The notes under the pieces were generated by a model. That model ran no database searches and was not told where the DNA came from. It was given only the letters and a program-made list of their open reading frames with translations. From UBA7672 sp963738625 (GTDB lineage Bacteria; Pseudomonadota; Alphaproteobacteria; Caulobacterales; Hyphomonadaceae), in the NCBI GenBank assembly GCA_963738625.1, contig CAVTXH010000002.1, positions 558,001 to 622,000 of the forward strand: 64,000 bases of DNA, in the 5' to 3' direction. This document shows, in pieces, positions 25,234 to 34,629 of this stretch. Each line of letters opens with the position of its first letter. The first letter of the stretch is position 1. Made by a program: the position numbers and the translations under genes.

Positions 25234-26684
25234 AGCTTGTCCCGCGCTCACTGTCCGGACAAATCGCTCTAGTCATGGCAGGCGCTCTGCTTGTGGCCAG
25301 CGCCGTCAACTTCGTCATTCTGCTCGGCGAACGCTATCGGGCGGGCATCAACGAGCAGAGCGGCCCCGCCATTGCGCGCTTCGTTGACGTTGTGTCCGAA
25401 ATCTCCGCATCGCCCGCGACCGCCTCGGGGCCGCTGCGCTTACGCACCTTTCAGATCGGGCGTCCACAGGGCGGCGGCCGCTATCAGCTCGCGCCGGAGA
25501 ATCCCATAGACAGGCGCGGCATTCGCCGCGACGGCGGGCTGGAACAGCGTCTGCGCCATGCGCTAACTGAAGCTGAAGTGGATGTTTCGGAGATTCGAGC
25601 TTCGACCCGAACCATTTCTCCAACCGAACGCATCCGAGCCGGCCCATCCGGACTTGGCGCAGGGCGCATGCGGATCGGCGGCGGCCCTGCGATGGCGCCG
25701 CCGCCTGATTTGAGGCCCCGGGAGGCTCGCGAGATCATGCTCGCTGCCCAGCTTCCGGACGGCCGATGGCTCAACGGCTCAGTCATCTCGCCTCAGCCTC
25801 CTGCAGGCGAGATCTGGCGGCTGGGGGCAGGAACGCTGGTGACATTCGCTTTCGTGCTGGCGGCGGCGCTTTGGATCGCCAGCCGGCTTTCGCGGCCGCT
25901 CAACGATCTAACCAAGGCGGCGGCGCGCGTTGGCTCAGCCTCGCAGCCGGAAGAAGTCGAGATCCGCGGCCCTGGCGATGTCCGCCAAACCCTCGAAGCG
26001 TTCAACGCCATGAGCCGCCGCGTGAGCCAGCTCATTGGCGAGAAGGATGTCATGCTCGGCGCACTCGGTCATGACCTGCGCACCCCTCTCGCTTCCCTGC
26101 GCATCCGCATCGAGACGATGGAGCCCGAAGCCGAGCGTCAGAAAGCAATCCGCACCATCGAGGAAGCCAATCGGCTGCTTGAAGACATCCTCGAGCTGGC
26201 TCGTCAGGGCCGCTCAGGCGAGCCGGTGCAGATCATCGACATCTCAGTGCTCGTCCAGGATATCGCCGAGGACTATTCCGAAACGGGAGCGCCTGTGACG
26301 CTTGGCGACGTGGAGAAGGCGTCAGTCGCCTGCCGCCCCGCTCTGTTTCGCAGGGCGCTACGCAATCTGATTGACAACGCGGTGTCTTATGGCGAGCGGG
26401 CTCGTCTATCGGTAGTCAAATCCGGCCGCGAAGTGCTGGTCCGCATCGAAGATGATGGTCCGGGCATGTCCGAGGGGGCGCTCAAGTTGGCCACACACCC
26501 GTTCGTGCGCGGTGATGCCTCGCGTAATCGAGCTACCGGCGGCGCAGGTCTCGGCCTCACGCTCGCGGACGCCATCGCGAAGTCGCATGGCGGAACACTA
26601 ACGCTCGAAAACCGGAAGCCTAACGGACTAGCCGCGACGATACGCTTGCCGCTCGCGCAAGCATCCCCTGCTCCGCTGGCCTAG
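25230..26684 (+). CDS. sensor histidine kinase
   Basis: A 484-residue membrane kinase. Helix 1 (about 10-32) and helix 2 (about 195-218) enclose a roughly 160-residue periplasmic sensor rich in Arg, Gly and Pro (RMRIGGGPAMAPPPDLRP). A HAMP segment follows, then the phospho-acceptor His281 in GHDLRTPL, N box RNLIDNAVSYG, G1 DDGPGM and G2 GGAGLGLTLADAI. Start is GTG, overlapping the regulator stop (GTGA). The stop codon shares the CTAG palindrome with that of the facing MFS gene. The signal is unknown; the EF-hand gene upstream makes calcium or envelope change a reasonable guess. Confidence 0.92.
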   Translation: MKLVPRSLSGQIALVMAGALLVASAVNFVILLGERYRAGINEQSGPAIARFVDVVSEISASPATASGPLRLRTFQIGRPQGGGRYQLAPENPIDRRGIRRDGGLEQRLRHALTEAEVDVSEIRASTRTISPTERIRAGPSGLGAGRMRIGGGPAMAPPPDLRPREAREIMLAAQLPDGRWLNGSVISPQPPAGEIWRLGAGTLVTFAFVLAAALWIASRLSRPLNDLTKAAARVGSASQPEEVEIRGPGDVRQTLEAFNAMSRRVSQLIGEKDVMLGALGHDLRTPLASLRIRIETMEPEAERQKAIRTIEEANRLLEDILELARQGRSGEPVQIIDISVLVQDIAEDYSETGAPVTLGDVEKASVACRPALFRRALRNLIDNAVSYGERARLSVVKSGREVLVRIEDDGPGMSEGALKLATHPFVRGDASRNRATGGAGLGLTLADAIAKSHGGTLTLENRKPNGLAATIRLPLAQASPAPLA

Positions 26685-28336
26685 TTCAGCGGCCTGCCTT
26701 TCGTCTCTGGCAGGAAGAAGATGCAGCATGCGAAGCTGATCCCAGCGAAGAACACCAGATACCAGAGGCCCGAGAATATATCTCCCGTCGCCGCGGCAAT
26801 CGCAAAGGCTGTAACCGGCATGAACCCGCCCACCCAGCCAACGCCCACATGGTAGGGTACCGACAAGGCCGTATACCGGATGTTGGTCGGGAAAAGTTCG
26901 ACCAGGGTGGCGGCCTGAGGTCCATACAATGCTGTGGCTGCGATGACCATCGCCGCCAGGCCGGCCGCGATAAGCCACCAGTTCGCCTCACCCTCCCGCG
27001 CCGTCGCCGGATAGCCGGCGGCTTTGAGTGCGCCTTGGATTGAGGCCGAAGTATCGGCCGACAGCTTCTGCAGATCCTTGGGCGCAAGGCCGCTGCCATC
27101 CGCGATTGGAACGATGGCGCCGCCGACGCGCACGCTTGTTGTCTGTCCTGGAGCAGCGTCTTCCGTGCCATAGGCCACTCCCACGCGCGTGAGCGACGCT
27201 CGTGCGATGTCACACGCAGTCTCGTAGCGAGCCCTTCCGAGTATGTCGAACTGGAACGAGCACGTACCCGGCTCGGCGTGGATCTTCACCGGCGCCTGTT
27301 CGACGGCCTGGAACAGCAAGGGGTTCGCTCCTCGCGCCATCATGTGGAAGGACGGGAAGACCGCAAGAAGAGCCAGGCCGATGCCGAAAGCGATGATCGG
27401 CTTGCGCCCTATCTTGTCCGACAACCAGGCGAAGAAGATGTAGAGCGGAATACTTATCAATGTAGCGGCGCCGAGCACCAGGTTGGTCAGGAGCGGCTCG
27501 AACTTCATCGTGCTCTCGAGGAAGACCTGCGAGTACGAGAAGGTGCACCACCAGATGGCGCCCTGCGCGCCGGTGATCGAAAACAGCGCTATCAGAACGA
27601 TCTTGAGGTTCGACCACTTCAGGAACACATCGCTGAAAGGCGCCGCGCTGAGGCGCTTCTCAGCACGAGCGCGCTCGAACTCTGGACTCTCCTTCAGCTG
27701 GCTGCGCATCCAGATGGAAACCGCAAGCAGGCCAAGCGACAGGAGAAATGGGATGCGCCATCCCCAGGCGATGAACGCCTCTTCGCCGAGGTTCATGCGC
27801 GTCACCAGGACGATGCCCTGCGCTCCCAGGAGACCGAATGCCGCCGACGACTGGATCCATCCTGTCGAAAGTCCGCGACGCTCTGGCGTTGCGTGTTCAG
27901 CTACGTAGATCGCCGCGCCGCCGTATTCGCCACCTAGTGCGAGCCCCTGGAGGATGCGCACGATGATCAGCAGAACCGTGCCCAGCGGCCCGGCCTGCGC
28001 ATAGGTCGGCAGCAGGCCGATGGAGAACGTCGCGCCGCCCATAATGACGACGGTCGCGAGGAAAGCGCCCTTGCGGCCGAATCGATCGCCGAGCCAGCCA
28101 AAGATTAGCGCGCCAAGGGGCCGGAACAGGAACCCCGTCGCGAACAGCGCCAGTGACGCAATGAGGCCCGCAGTTTCGTCAAGCTGGGAGAAGAAGTTGC
28201 GGGCGATGACCGGCGCTACGGCGCCATAGACGAAGAAGTCATACCACTCGAACGCTGTGCCGGTCGAGGAGGCCAACACCACCGTCCGCATAGGCGTTGC
28301 GTGCTTCTGCGGCGCTGCGGCTGCGGCAGTTTCCAT
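26681..28336 (-). CDS. MFS transporter of the metabolite:H+ symporter (MHS) family
   Basis: A 551-residue twelve-helix transporter. GWLGDRFGRKGAF between helices 2 and 3 and GLALGGEYGGAAIYVAEHA in helix 4 place it with ShiA/ProP/KgtP-type carriers. It is about 110 residues longer than those because of a soluble insert (residues about 340-450) between helices 8/9 and the last helices, containing two Cys (GTCSFQF and TACDIA) and a segment KDLQKLSADTSASIQGALKAAG. A good GGGAGGG site precedes the ATG. It faces away from the M61 peptidase gene. Substrate is probably an organic acid or amino-acid derivative. Confidence 0.87.
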   Translation of the reverse strand: METAAAAAPQKHATPMRTVVLASSTGTAFEWYDFFVYGAVAPVIARNFFSQLDETAGLIASLALFATGFLFRPLGALIFGWLGDRFGRKGAFLATVVIMGGATFSIGLLPTYAQAGPLGTVLLIIVRILQGLALGGEYGGAAIYVAEHATPERRGLSTGWIQSSAAFGLLGAQGIVLVTRMNLGEEAFIAWGWRIPFLLSLGLLAVSIWMRSQLKESPEFERARAEKRLSAAPFSDVFLKWSNLKIVLIALFSITGAQGAIWWCTFSYSQVFLESTMKFEPLLTNLVLGAATLISIPLYIFFAWLSDKIGRKPIIAFGIGLALLAVFPSFHMMARGANPLLFQAVEQAPVKIHAEPGTCSFQFDILGRARYETACDIARASLTRVGVAYGTEDAAPGQTTSVRVGGAIVPIADGSGLAPKDLQKLSADTSASIQGALKAAGYPATAREGEANWWLIAAGLAAMVIAATALYGPQAATLVELFPTNIRYTALSVPYHVGVGWVGGFMPVTAFAIAAATGDIFSGLWYLVFFAGISFACCIFFLPETKGRPLN

Positions 28337-28523
28337 CCCGGCCCTCCCTGGCCCATTCTTGCGCCCGAGAGGTGCACCACTTTGGCGTTCGCCGCCAGAG
28401 CCTGTTCATCCAACCAGCGCGTGATTGAGTTTTCGCACCGCCTTGTTTTCGTGGTGGCAGTTGTCTTTCGACGGAGCCTCGTTCTAACTCCGGCGAGAAC
28501 ACTCAACTGATGCGGAATCGCCA

Positions 28524-30452
28524 GTGAAACATGCGCTCAGCCTGCTACTCGCCGCAGCTCTTCTTACGACGCCCGCCATGGCCCAGGCGGCGCGCTCCGC
28601 GCCCCAGCCAATCGCGGCGGCGCCTGCCACTCCGGCGCCACGGGATGTAGCCTACCCGGGGACCCTCACTCTCAATGTTGACGCCACCGATCTTGACCGG
28701 CGCATCTTCCGGATCACCCAGAAAATCCCTGTCGCCCATTCGGGGCCGCTCACCCTGCTCTACTCCGAGTGGATCATGGGCAATCATGCGCCGCGCGGGC
28801 CGATCTACAATTATGCCGGCCTGAAAATCACCGCCAACGGCAAGGCGGTGCCGTGGACGCGCGATGCGGCGGACGTCTACGCTTTCCATGTCGACGTGCC
28901 GGCCGGCGCCAAGTCGCTGGATATCGAGGCCCAGTTCCTGTCCGCCGTCGAGCCCGCGCAGGGCCCGATCATGATGACGCCCGAAATGCTTCGACTGAAC
29001 TGGTACATCGCGGCGCTCTACCCCGCGGGCCACTTTGCGCGTCGCGTGAATTTCGATGTCACGGTGAAGCTGCCGCAGGGCTGGGGCTACGCAACTGCGC
29101 TTGAGACGGCTTCGAGCAGCGGCGCCACCATCAAGTTCAAGACGGCGCCGTGGGACGTCGTGATTGACTCGCCGCTGTTCGCCGGGAAGCACATGCGCAA
29201 ATTCGACCTCGACCCGGGCGGCCGCTCGCGCGTGACGCTGAATACGATGGGCGATGAAGCCGGCCAGGTGGACCCCGGGCCCGAGATCATCGAAGTGATG
29301 CGCAATCTGGTGAAGCAGGCCGATATGCTTTTCGGCGCGCGCCACTACGACCACTATGACTTCCTGCTCTCAGTCAGCGATCGGCTCGCTGGAGCCGGTA
29401 TCGAGCACCAGCGGTCAAGCGACAACGGCGTTGGCAGCGGCTACTTCAAATCGTGGGAAACGGGGTTCGCGAGCAAGGACCTGCTGGCGCACGAGTACAC
29501 GCATTCATGGAACGGCAAGTACCGCCGCCCCGCCGACCTTTGGACGCCGAATTTCAACGTACCCATGCGCAACAGCCTGCTATGGGTCTACGAGGGCCAG
29601 ACGCAGTACTGGGGTCATGTGCTCGCCGCTCGCGCTGGTTTCGTCACTAAGCAGGAAGCGCTCGACCTCATCGCCAACAACGCCGCCGTCTACGACACGC
29701 GCACCGGCCGTAACTGGCGGCCGCTGGCCGACACCACCATGGACCCGATCGTCGCCGCCCGCCGCTCCCTGCCTTGGAGTAACTGGCAGCGCAGCGAGGA
29801 CTATTACTCCGAGGGGCAGCTGATCTGGATGGATGCGGATACCCTCATCCGCGAGAGATCGGGCAACAAGCGCTCGCTCGACGATTTCGCCAAGGCCTTC
29901 TTCGGCGTGAACGATGGCGATTGGGGGCAACTTACCTACACCCGCAGAGATCTCGTCGCCGCGCTCAACAGGATCGAACCCTATGATTGGGAAAGCTTCC
30001 TAAAGGCCCGCGTCGACCAGGTAGCGCCGCAAGCGCCGCTCGCTGGCCTTGAGCGTGGCGGCTATCGCCTCATCTGGACCGATGCGCCGAACAAAATCAC
30101 AAGGGATGCCGAAGGCCGCTCTCGCGGCGCGAACCTGATCTACTCGATCGGCCTCTCGGCTGACCCCGCCGGCAAGATCACGCTGGTGCAATGGGACGGG
30201 CCGGCCTTCAAGGCGGGTCTCACAACGGCGGGAACAATCACCGGCGTCAATGGAGAGGCATTCAGCCCGGATCGCTTGCGCAGCGCTGTTGCTGCGACCA
30301 AGGGCAATGGCCCAGCCGTAGAGCTGCTGGTGAAGACCGGCGAGGCCATCAAGACGGTGAAGATCGATTACAAGGGCGGGCTGCGCTATCCGAACCTCGA
30401 GCGCATTCCCAACAAGCTGGCCTACCTCGACGACATCCTGAGAGCGCGCTGA
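28524..30452 (+). CDS. secreted M61-family glycyl aminopeptidase
   Basis: A 642-residue zinc aminopeptidase with a signal peptide ending near AMAQAA. The catalytic HEYTH is in LLAHEYTHSWNGKYRRP, with the third zinc ligand Glu in LWVYEGQTQYWG; a C-terminal PDZ-like domain (about 520-620) carries LSADPAGKITLVQWDGPAF and GITGVNGEAF-like sequence. M61 enzymes release N-terminal Gly/Ala from peptides in the periplasm. Translation starts at GTG 28524, which begins the signal peptide. It converges on the M28 peptidase with only 6 bases between stops. Confidence 0.9.
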   Translation: MKHALSLLLAAALLTTPAMAQAARSAPQPIAAAPATPAPRDVAYPGTLTLNVDATDLDRRIFRITQKIPVAHSGPLTLLYSEWIMGNHAPRGPIYNYAGLKITANGKAVPWTRDAADVYAFHVDVPAGAKSLDIEAQFLSAVEPAQGPIMMTPEMLRLNWYIAALYPAGHFARRVNFDVTVKLPQGWGYATALETASSSGATIKFKTAPWDVVIDSPLFAGKHMRKFDLDPGGRSRVTLNTMGDEAGQVDPGPEIIEVMRNLVKQADMLFGARHYDHYDFLLSVSDRLAGAGIEHQRSSDNGVGSGYFKSWETGFASKDLLAHEYTHSWNGKYRRPADLWTPNFNVPMRNSLLWVYEGQTQYWGHVLAARAGFVTKQEALDLIANNAAVYDTRTGRNWRPLADTTMDPIVAARRSLPWSNWQRSEDYYSEGQLIWMDADTLIRERSGNKRSLDDFAKAFFGVNDGDWGQLTYTRRDLVAALNRIEPYDWESFLKARVDQVAPQAPLAGLERGGYRLIWTDAPNKITRDAEGRSRGANLIYSIGLSADPAGKITLVQWDGPAFKAGLTTAGTITGVNGEAFSPDRLRSAVAATKGNGPAVELLVKTGEAIKTVKIDYKGGLRYPNLERIPNKLAYLDDILRAR

Positions 30453-30458
30453 GAATTC

Positions 30459-31859
30459 TCAGTTCGCGGGCTTGGGCGGCGGGAAGAAAGCGCCGACGAG
30501 CCCGGCGTACTGGATCGGACTGGCATAGCCTTCCGCTGAAATCGCGGAGACGCCGAAGAAATGATCGTCGAGCACAACATCTTTCACCACAAACTCTGTC
30601 GCGCCGGCCGGAATATCGATGCTCGACTGCCAGTGTGGCGCGACCGTATCGCGCCACCATATGCGATACCCTGCGGCGCCCGGTGACGCGGTCCACCGCA
30701 CCGTCGTGTCATCGGACAACGCTCCCTGAACACTTACTTCCAGAGGCGGCGGAGGGGCCGACGCAAGGCTCGCGAGCGTCATCGCGTTAAGGCGCGTTAC
30801 GCGCGCGAGATAGGCAAAATCGACGTACTCGATCGTGTCGCCGTAGAAGACCCCGTTCTCGATGCGGACGTTCTGGTGCTGATGGTTCCAGTTTTCCGCG
30901 CCTTCGGTGACACGCACGGCAGGATAACCTGCATCCTGGAACGGCGTCTGGTCGCCGCCGCGGCCATAGCGGTCGCGGCGATAGATCATGCGGACGCGAA
31001 AATCCTTCATGTGCTGTTCGGCAATATTCGCCACGTAGCGCGCAAGATTGCGCGAGGGACTGTCGACCTCGCCGCCATTCGTCTTCCGGGCGGCGGCCAT
31101 CTCCGGCGTCTCGGCGGCGCGCACGCCTTCGGAAAAGACGCGCACAGTCTTGTCGTCGATCTTGCCGTTGAAGCCCTTGGAGTTGCCGACGATGTCGTTA
31201 TTTAGAACGGCTTCAACCTGCCAGCCCTGCGCCTTGGCGTAGGCGGCGAAAATCGTACCGCCGCTCAGGCCCTGCTCTTCTCCAGAGAGTGCCGCGTAGA
31301 CGATCGTTCCGGCAAACTTCCGCTTCGACAGGATGCGGGCCGACTCCATCACTGCGGCAACGCCTGAGGCATCGTCATTCGCGCCGGGCGCATCGTCGGT
31401 GACGTTCTCGTTCGTACTGTTGCGGCTATCCAGGTGCCCCTGGATGATGATCACCCGGTTCGGATCTGTCGTTCCGCGTTGGATAGCGACAACGTTCACC
31501 ACCAAAGTCGGCTGCGGATAGCGCGCGCCGGTTACGGTATCCGACGGCGTCACGATTTCGAGGCAGCCGCCGCATGCCGAGCTCATGCCTCTGAATTCGG
31601 ATTCAACCCACCGGCGGGCAGCGCCAATTCCTCGAGTGTTTGAAGTTGCATCCGAGATCGTTGAGCGCGTGCCGAAGCTCACCATTTTCTCGACGAACCC
31701 ACGCTGGCTGGTCTCGCTTACCTCGACGGCTATCGAAGCGAGTGCGGAGGAAACCGCCGCAGGCGACGCTGCGGTCTTTGGCGCCCCTTCTGGGGACATC
31801 ATGGCGCATCCTGCGCCGAGGGCGCATGCAAGAAGCAGCGTCGCAAATCCAGCTTTCAT
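30459..31859 (-). CDS. M28-family zinc exopeptidase lipoprotein
   Basis: A 466-residue aminopeptidase/carboxypeptidase. Signal peptide with lipobox ALGAGC. Zinc and catalytic residues: IIQGHLDSRN, GANDDASGVAAVMES, LSGEEQGLSGG, NNDIVGN and, last, a His in NWNHQHQNVR. The C-terminal 100 residues resemble a fibronectin type III domain (VRWTASPGAAGYRIWWRDT). An AGAGGGA site 8 bases before the ATG at 31859 fixes the start. With M61 and M14 enzymes on either side it forms a trio of extracytoplasmic exopeptidases. Confidence 0.88.
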   Translation of the reverse strand: MKAGFATLLLACALGAGCAMMSPEGAPKTAASPAAVSSALASIAVEVSETSQRGFVEKMVSFGTRSTISDATSNTRGIGAARRWVESEFRGMSSACGGCLEIVTPSDTVTGARYPQPTLVVNVVAIQRGTTDPNRVIIIQGHLDSRNSTNENVTDDAPGANDDASGVAAVMESARILSKRKFAGTIVYAALSGEEQGLSGGTIFAAYAKAQGWQVEAVLNNDIVGNSKGFNGKIDDKTVRVFSEGVRAAETPEMAAARKTNGGEVDSPSRNLARYVANIAEQHMKDFRVRMIYRRDRYGRGGDQTPFQDAGYPAVRVTEGAENWNHQHQNVRIENGVFYGDTIEYVDFAYLARVTRLNAMTLASLASAPPPPLEVSVQGALSDDTTVRWTASPGAAGYRIWWRDTVAPHWQSSIDIPAGATEFVVKDVVLDDHFFGVSAISAEGYASPIQYAGLVGAFFPPPKPAN

Positions 31860-31953
31860 CGCTACGATCCCTCTTTTGCCCAACGGGTTGCGGGCGGATG
31901 CTAGGCTGATGCTAGAACGGCCAGCAAGTCCACGGCTGGAGCGGCGACCTGAA

Positions 31954-33789
31954 ATGATTGTGCGAAATCATGTCCTGGGCGCCCTATCCGCCGCTCTCAT
32001 TTTTCTCGGAGCAATGTCCATGGCAAGCGCGCAGAGGCCTCCGGCCAGCCTAGATCCCGAAACCTTCCTTCCGCCCGCGCCACAGTGGAGCGGCGCAACC
32101 GAAAAGCTGATCGTTCCATCAACTCACACATGGATCACGCCGAGCGAGAAGACCGGCCTCGCCGCTACGCCGACGTATGACGAGACCGTCGCCTTCCTGA
32201 AGAAGATCGACAAAGCGTCCGCCCTCGTCCGCATCGAGACATTCGCGACTACGCCACAAGGCCGCCCTCTACTCAACGTCCTCATCACGAAGGACGGAGA
32301 CAAGCTCAGCCCGACGAAGCCCATCTTCCTGATCCAGGCCGGCATCCATTCGGGTGAGATCGATGGCAAGGACGCGGGCCTGATGCTGATCCGCGACATC
32401 TGCTTCAACGGCCGCGACGATCTGATCGACAAGGTGAACATCGTCTTCGTCCCGATCTTGAATGCAGACGGACACGAACGCTCGACGCGCTATAGCCGGC
32501 CGAACCAGCGTGGGCCGGCTAACATGGGCTGGCGCAACACGGCGCAAAACCTCAACCTCAACCGCGATTACATGAAGGCCGATGCGCCGGAGATGATCGG
32601 CCTGCTCGGCCTGATCGCGAAATACGACCCCGCTTTCTACATCGATCTCCACGTCACCGATGGCATGGATTACCAGTACGACATCACCTACGGCTTCGAC
32701 GGTTGGGATGGGCTTTACGCAGACAGCCCCGCGATCGGCAAATGGCTGAACGATGTCTTCCGGCCAAAGGCGGACGCCGCCCTGAAGGCAGGCGGCCACA
32801 TTCCCGGCCCGCTGATCTTCGCGCGCGATGAAAGCGACCTTTCAAAGGGCATCGACTTCAACGCCTTCGCGCCACGCTTCTCGCACGGCTATGGCGACCT
32901 TCGCCGCCTGCCGACCGTGCTCGTGGAGAACCACTCGCTGAAGCCGTATCGCCAGCGCGTGCTTGGCACTTATGCTCTACTGGAAGCGACGCTGAAGGCG
33001 CTCGCCTCGAACGGCAAGGAGCTCAAGGCCGCGATCAAGGCCGACCGCGCTTTGCGCCCGGCGACTGTCGACGCCAACTGGCAGACAACGACCACGCCGA
33101 TTGCGACGTGGGACTTTCTTACCATCCAGTCCGAGCACATCGCCTCGCCTGCTTCCGGCGCCCAGGCCACGCGCTTCAACGGCAAGCCGGGCCCAACCGT
33201 CAAGACGCCGGTCTATGGCTCGAAGCCCGGGCTCAAACTCTCTGTCCCGAAAGCCTACTGGGTCCCTTCGACCAAGCCGGACGTGATCGCCCGACTGAAA
33301 GCGCATGGCGTCAAGCTGGAGACGATCAAGAAGGCTCAGGCAGTCGAGGTCGACATGATCCGCCTCACCGGCTTCAAGGCAGCCATGCCCAGTGAAGGTC
33401 GCGTGCCGGTATCGGCCACAGGCCTCACTCATGAAAAGCGCAGTGTGACTTTTCCACCCGGCTCTGTCCGCGTTTCCACCGACCAGCCACACGGCGCACT
33501 CGCGGCTTATCTGCTGGAGCCGGAATGCGAAGACTCCTTTTTCGCATGGGGTTTCTTCTTGGAGATACTGCAGCGTGTCGAATACATGGAGCCCTACGCC
33601 ATTGCCCCGATGTCCGAGCAGATGCTGGCTAACGATCCGAAGCTCAAAGCCGAGTTCGAAAAGCGCCTCAAGGACGACGCAGCTTTCGCTGCCTCCCCGC
33701 TCCGCCGCCTGCAGTTCTTCTACGAACGCAGCCCGTTCTACGACGACCGCTACCTGCTCTACCCGGTGGGGCGAGAGGTAGATCCGTGA
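31954..33789 (+). CDS. secreted M14-family zinc carboxypeptidase
   Basis: A 611-residue protein with a signal peptide ending near SMASA-Q. The carboxypeptidase domain (about 60-330) shows the H-x-x-E pair in QAGIHSGEIDGKDAG, third ligand His in YIDLHVTDG, substrate Arg region NLNRDYMKADAPE and catalytic Glu in VLVENHSLKPYRQR. The C-terminal 270 residues form an extra beta-rich region of unknown role. ATG at 31954 begins the signal peptide. Divergent from the M28 gene, with a promoter gap of under 100 bases. Distribution suggests peptide scavenging or cell-wall peptide trimming. Confidence 0.87.
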   Translation: MIVRNHVLGALSAALIFLGAMSMASAQRPPASLDPETFLPPAPQWSGATEKLIVPSTHTWITPSEKTGLAATPTYDETVAFLKKIDKASALVRIETFATTPQGRPLLNVLITKDGDKLSPTKPIFLIQAGIHSGEIDGKDAGLMLIRDICFNGRDDLIDKVNIVFVPILNADGHERSTRYSRPNQRGPANMGWRNTAQNLNLNRDYMKADAPEMIGLLGLIAKYDPAFYIDLHVTDGMDYQYDITYGFDGWDGLYADSPAIGKWLNDVFRPKADAALKAGGHIPGPLIFARDESDLSKGIDFNAFAPRFSHGYGDLRRLPTVLVENHSLKPYRQRVLGTYALLEATLKALASNGKELKAAIKADRALRPATVDANWQTTTTPIATWDFLTIQSEHIASPASGAQATRFNGKPGPTVKTPVYGSKPGLKLSVPKAYWVPSTKPDVIARLKAHGVKLETIKKAQAVEVDMIRLTGFKAAMPSEGRVPVSATGLTHEKRSVTFPPGSVRVSTDQPHGALAAYLLEPECEDSFFAWGFFLEILQRVEYMEPYAIAPMSEQMLANDPKLKAEFEKRLKDDAAFAASPLRRLQFFYERSPFYDDRYLLYPVGREVDP

Positions 33790-33804
33790 TGACGATCAAA
33801 GAAA

Positions 33805-33880
<76 letters not shown>

Positions 33881-34023
33881 TCTCAAGAGCGGCGGAACCT
33901 AGTGTCCGATTCCGCCCGGGTCAACGAAGGATATAGCCGCGGCGCAGGATTTTCACCGCGCCGCCGGGATTGGGCCGCAATGCTGTGTAGGACACTGTTT
34001 CGACTGATGATCTGGAGCTTCGG

Positions 34024-34629
34024 ATGATGCGTTTGCTGGGGATAATATTGGGAGCTGCCGCCGCGCTTTGGCTGGCCGGATGCGCCTCCAAGCCCAAGGA
34101 AGACGGCGGGCTCAGCCGCGCGGTTCACAAGACCTCGCAGGGCATCGATGACGCGGCCCTGACCCCGCTCAACGACTTCAATCTTCGTCGCGTCGAAATA
34201 CCGGCGCGGCTGGAGGCTCTGGCCTCGCCCTACGTGCCGCTGTCCGCGAAGACGTGTCCGGCGGTGGCCGCCGAGGTCGACGAACTGACGAAGATACTGG
34301 GACCGGATTCGGACGCCCCTCCTCCGCCGAAGGAAAGCCTCGGCGTGAGGGCCGGCGAAGGCGCAGCCGATCTCGCGTTGGGCGGCGTAGCCAGTGCGGC
34401 GACGGATTTCATACCGTTCCGCTCCGTCGTACGCGAAGCGACCGGGGCGTCCGCGCACGAGCGGAGGTTGCGCGCCGCCTATGAGCGTGGCGTCGCCCGC
34501 CGCGCTTACCTGAAAGGCGTCGGCGCCTCGATGGGCTGCGCCCCTCCGGCGGCGCCGGAGCCGGGCGCAGGCGCCCTGCCGTCTCCGCCGCCGATCGAGT
34601 ATCGCGGCAAGGTTCAACCTTCGCCCTGA
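34024..34629 (+). CDS. lipoprotein of unknown function
   Basis: A 201-residue protein beginning with a signal sequence and lipobox LAGC (about residue 20). The mature part has no domain I recognise. Visible features: HKTSQGIDDAALTPLNDFN, a possible helix PAVAAEVDELTKIL, a Gly/Ala-rich segment GEGAADLALGGVASAATDF suggesting a membrane-proximal hairpin, then a basic helix HERRLRAAYERGVARRAYL and two Cys (TCPAVA and MGCAPP) that could pair. Two adjacent ATGs at 34024 and 34027 are possible. Its 3' end overlaps that of tgt by 16 bases on the other strand. Confidence 0.72.
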   Translation: MMRLLGIILGAAAALWLAGCASKPKEDGGLSRAVHKTSQGIDDAALTPLNDFNLRRVEIPARLEALASPYVPLSAKTCPAVAAEVDELTKILGPDSDAPPPPKESLGVRAGEGAADLALGGVASAATDFIPFRSVVREATGASAHERRLRAAYERGVARRAYLKGVGASMGCAPPAAPEPGAGALPSPPPIEYRGKVQPSP

